Source: Desulfitobacterium sp.
GTDB taxonomy: Bacteria > Bacillota > Desulfitobacteriia > Desulfitobacteriales > Desulfitobacteriaceae
DNA length: 6,816 bases
Direction of reading: 5' to 3'
Assembly (NCBI GenBank): GCA_012799495.1
Contig: JAAZLD010000476.1
Location: 1 to 6,816 of the forward strand
Part shown: positions 5,115-6,816 of the stretch, one piece after another
Position numbering within the stretch: position 1 is the first letter of the stretch
How the letters are laid out: each line of letters begins with the position of its first letter
Program-made: the position numbers and the translations under genes
The notes under the pieces: model-generated
Told to the model about the DNA's origin: nothing
The model's input: only the letters and a program-made list of their open reading frames with translations
Database searches by the model: none

Positions 5115-5906
5115 ATGGAGGTTCTTATGAAGGAAGTCCCTTTTGATTCGGAAATTCTTTATGTTTATAAGCTATATTATTTTCTTTCTTTCTTAGCTTT
5201 CTTTACTCTACTTAGTATAATTCTGGGTTGGCGTTTTGGATTAATAGTTGGTCTAATAATTTTTATTCTAGGTTTCTTAACTTCTTACTTAATGATGACC
5301 CTGAAAAAAAGCTTCTCCCCTCCAGATAAGAAGCTCACTGCCCAAAGAATGGCAAAGGAAATAACCAAAGACTTAAATCCTTTGGCTATTTCCCGTTTTG
5401 CAAGTCAGTTGTACTTTTATTTTAATGAACCTGAACAGGCCATATCCTTACTAAGAAAATACCAATATACTAATGACTCCATTTTATGCGCTACCCTTGC
5501 AGATTTTTTCTTAAGGGAGGGACTTCCCCATCAGGGACTAAAAGTAATTCACCAAAATCCCCAAAAGAATTCAGATCCCCTATTGTTGATGGTTTTGGGC
5601 CGAACTTATCAGCAACTAGAAAAATTAGAGAAAGCTATTATTTACTATCGAAAAAGTTTGCTTATAGCTCGCAAAAAAGGTTATCCCCATAATGGTGCCA
5701 ATAAGCTCACAAAAACTTTCCTGGCACTAAGTTATCGGGCCAGCACTTATCACTCTCTAGGAGATTGTTATTCTTTATTAAAGAATCATTCCCTGGCTAA
5801 AAAGCACTATATTTTAGGCAATTTGCTTTTCTTCGATCTTTCTCTCTGGAAAAATCACAAGATTTCCAACCCCTATTCACCACATTCCTACACAAAATCC
5901 CTATAA
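5115..5906 (+). CDS. Membrane-anchored TPR-like protein of unknown function
   Basis: A 263-residue protein not assignable to a named family. Two adjacent hydrophobic helices (about 17-38 and 41-62) form a membrane hairpin, followed by KK-S-KK basic residues and then a soluble, mostly helical domain. Two stretches fit the TPR pattern: about 155-185 (LGRTYQQLEKLEKAIIYYRK core) and about 209-238 (LGDCYSLLKNHSLAKKHY core); weaker repeats probably occupy 95-150. Both termini are likely cytoplasmic (inferred from the helix pair). Two starts are possible: ATG at 5115 with AAGGAAG upstream, or ATG at 5127 with a stronger GGAGG 5 bases upstream, giving 259 residues. It is more AT-rich than the metabolic genes to its left and diverges from them. 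A TPR domain suggests a scaffold for protein contacts; the sigma-E-like promoter would make it a sporulation gene. Confidence 0.8.
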   Translation: MEVLMKEVPFDSEILYVYKLYYFLSFLAFFTLLSIILGWRFGLIVGLIIFILGFLTSYLMMTLKKSFSPPDKKLTAQRMAKEITKDLNPLAISRFASQLYFYFNEPEQAISLLRKYQYTNDSILCATLADFFLREGLPHQGLKVIHQNPQKNSDPLLLMVLGRTYQQLEKLEKAIIYYRKSLLIARKKGYPHNGANKLTKTFLALSYRASTYHSLGDCYSLLKNHSLAKKHYILGNLLFFDLSLWKNHKISNPYSPHSYTKSL

Positions 5907-5978
5907 TTCTTCATTCTTTATCTAATTAAACAGTGTGAAAATCTTCTTTTTGCAACAATATTCTTATATGACAAAGTT

Positions 5979-6011
5979 TATAATAGAGATGACCCTATAA
6001 AACTCTCTATT
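5979..6011 (+). promoter_or_regulatory. Possible -10 box with an adjoining inverted repeat upstream of the small unknown gene
   Basis: A perfect TATAAT lies at 5979-5984, but no acceptable -35 sits 16-18 bases before it; the nearest TTGCAA (5950-5955) is 23 bases away. Overlapping it, AATAGAGA (5982-5989) and TCTCTATT (6004-6011) form an 8-base inverted repeat around a 14-base loop. It could be an operator or leader hairpin. The rest of the 5907-6062 gap shows no terminator for the TPR gene. Confidence 0.25.
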
Positions 6012-6068
6012 TCTAGAAAAAAGCAAAAGTTAGCAAGAAATAACCAAGTTAAGGAAGGTGAAGTGATT

Positions 6069-6281
6069 ATGATGTCAACTGGAGAAGATGCATTGAGGTT
6101 TATCCGGGAATTTGAAATCACTTGCCGTGAAGTGCTGGTCGCCAAAGGGACAAGTGAACATGAACTTGGAAATGCTGCTTTAGAATTACAATGGAAGTTT
6201 TTAAGAATGTTACGTGAAAAAAAAGGAACCCTTAATCATGCCAAATCTGCATCTCAAGGTTCCACTAGCTCAATTGCTTAA
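6069..6281 (+). CDS. Small protein of unknown function
   Basis: About 70 residues, predicted largely helical, with a charged amphipathic N-terminal two-thirds (DALRFIREFEITCREVLVAK and ALELQWKFLRMLREKK) and a small-residue, Ser-rich tail. No membrane segment, signal peptide or metal motif is visible, and I do not recognise a family. I chose ATG at 6069 because AGGTG ends 8 bases upstream; GTG at 6063 (72 residues) and ATG at 6072 are alternatives. It follows the TPR gene by about 160 bases in the same direction and converges on the acetyltransferase, overlapping it by 4 bases. The good ribosome binding site and balanced composition favour a real gene. Confidence 0.6.
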   Translation: MMSTGEDALRFIREFEITCREVLVAKGTSEHELGNAALELQWKFLRMLREKKGTLNHAKSASQGSTSSIA

Positions 6282-6736
6282 TCAGTAAGGTTTAGGATCA
6301 TAGCATTCTCATCACAATTGGGAAACTTAACACAATGAACACATTCTTTCCAAACCTTATGAGGCATTTCTTCTTTTTCGATCATGGAAAAACCGCAGGT
6401 CTTAAAGAAATTTGGTTGATAAGTTAAGGTAAAAACTCTTGGACAGCCAAGTTTTTTGGCGTCTTCAATTAATTCCGTTACAAGCTTCCTACCTAATCCT
6501 TTTCCCTGGTATTCTTCATCTACAGCAAGAGCTCGTATCTCTGCAAGATCATGCCAGATAATATGAAGTCCTCCTGTAGCAACAATACGCCCATCTATCT
6601 CAATGACCAAAAACTCCCTCAAATATTCATAGAGAGAGTTTCGCGAACGGGGTAGCATAAGCCCCTGATCAGCAAAATAATTGATTAATGTCATCATGCT
6701 TTCAACATCTTGCAATCTTGCCCTTCTACATTCCAT
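6278..6736 (-). CDS. GNAT acetyltransferase resembling short-form N-acetylglutamate synthase (ArgA-like)
   Basis: A 152-residue single-domain GNAT enzyme that transfers acetyl from acetyl-CoA to an amine. The acetyl-CoA motif is AEIRALAVDEEYQGKGLGRK (65-84), with the QGKGLG pyrophosphate loop at 77-82. LMLPRSRNSLYEYLREF (26-42), HIIWHDLAEIRALAV (58-72) and MPHKVWKECVHCVKFPNCDE (124-143) recall the stand-alone NAGS-like proteins of clostridia and delta-proteobacteria that make N-acetylglutamate for arginine synthesis. The conserved Cys132, Cys135 and Cys141 could bind metal. The start is ATG at 6736, with GGAGG 7 bases upstream. It is monocistronic here, with no arg genes nearby, so the NAGS role is by resemblance; the GNAT fold is secure. 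Its stop codon interlocks with that of the converging small gene. Confidence 0.85.
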   Translation of the reverse strand: MECRRARLQDVESMMTLINYFADQGLMLPRSRNSLYEYLREFLVIEIDGRIVATGGLHIIWHDLAEIRALAVDEEYQGKGLGRKLVTELIEDAKKLGCPRVFTLTYQPNFFKTCGFSMIEKEEMPHKVWKECVHCVKFPNCDENAMILNLTD

Positions 6737-6759
6737 TTTATTTCCTCCTTTTCTTTATA

Positions 6760-6787
6760 ATTATACATAAAATCCTATATTTATAAA
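6760..6787 (-). promoter_or_regulatory. Candidate sigma-A promoter for the acetyltransferase
   Basis: On the minus strand a perfect TATAAT (6760-6765) follows TTTATA (6782-6787, four of six to TTGACA) with a 16-base spacer. Transcription would start near 6753, leaving a short leader that contains the GGAGG site. The AT-rich setting makes chance matches likely for the -35. Confidence 0.4.
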
Positions 6788-6799
6788 GAGCTTTATAAA
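6780..6799. promoter_or_regulatory. Palindrome TTTATAAAG-AG-CTTTATAAA overlapping the acetyltransferase -35 region
   Basis: A perfect 9+9 inverted repeat with a 2-base centre that covers the -35 candidate. A repressor bound here would block the promoter. It does not look like a standard ArgR box. It may be an operator or simply low-complexity AT sequence. Confidence 0.35.
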
Positions 6800-6816
6800 A
6801 TATAATATGATATTTA

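Noticed and set aside
5486..5692. Alternative plus-strand frame inside the TPR gene
   Set aside because: It overlaps the TPR-like coding frame, and its composition (Ser/Lys/Pro-rich, no motif) looks like an out-of-frame reading.
6224..6262. GGAACC...GGTTCC inverted repeat as a terminator
   Set aside because: The loop is too long (over 25 bases), it lies inside the small coding gene, and no T-tract follows.

Overview
The window looks like chromosomal DNA of an anaerobic, low-to-moderate GC Firmicute, most plausibly in the Peptococcaceae/Clostridia range. The signs are AT-rich spacers, strong GGAGG-type ribosome binding sites, a cysteine-rich Fe-S protein, and an ArgA-type acetyltransferase of a style I associate with anaerobes. 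The species assignment is inference. No mobile element, CRISPR array, tRNA or rRNA is visible.

Positions 1-4686 hold five minus-strand genes in transcription order: an ATP-grasp acyl-CoA ligase beta subunit (4686-3409), a small cysteine-rich Fe-S protein (3399-3106), the matching ligase alpha subunit with its phospho-histidine (3042-2146), a CitE/malyl-CoA lyase family enzyme (2059-1169), and a malic enzyme that runs off the left edge (983-1). Read together they form a coherent pathway. The lyase would condense glyoxylate with acetyl-CoA to malyl-CoA, the ligase would convert malyl-CoA to malate while making ATP, and malic enzyme would oxidise malate to pyruvate and CO2. With pyruvate:ferredoxin oxidoreductase, encoded elsewhere, this is the dissimilatory malyl-CoA cycle, which as I recall was described biochemically for the syntrophic glycolate oxidiser Syntrophobotulus glycolicus. 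The reverse direction (malate to glyoxylate plus acetyl-CoA) or a citryl-CoA variant cannot be excluded from sequence.

Two features stand out. The Fe-S protein sits between the two ligase subunit genes, where standard succinyl-CoA synthetase operons have nothing. A perfect palindrome, TGAAAC-N3-GTTTCA, lies upstream of the ligase operon (4827-4841) and again upstream of malic enzyme (1075-1089). This suggests one regulator controls both transcription units as a single pathway. Several hairpins and palindromes lie in the intergenic gaps.

Positions 4687-5114 are a 428-base divergent intergenic region. To its right, on the plus strand, are a two-helix membrane protein with a TPR-like domain (5115-5906), preceded by a sigma-E-like sporulation promoter candidate, and a small unknown protein (6069-6281). 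The small gene converges on a minus-strand N-acetylglutamate-synthase-like acetyltransferase (6736-6278), and the two stop codons interlock in one TTAA. The right-hand 80 bases carry a candidate promoter and palindrome for that acetyltransferase.
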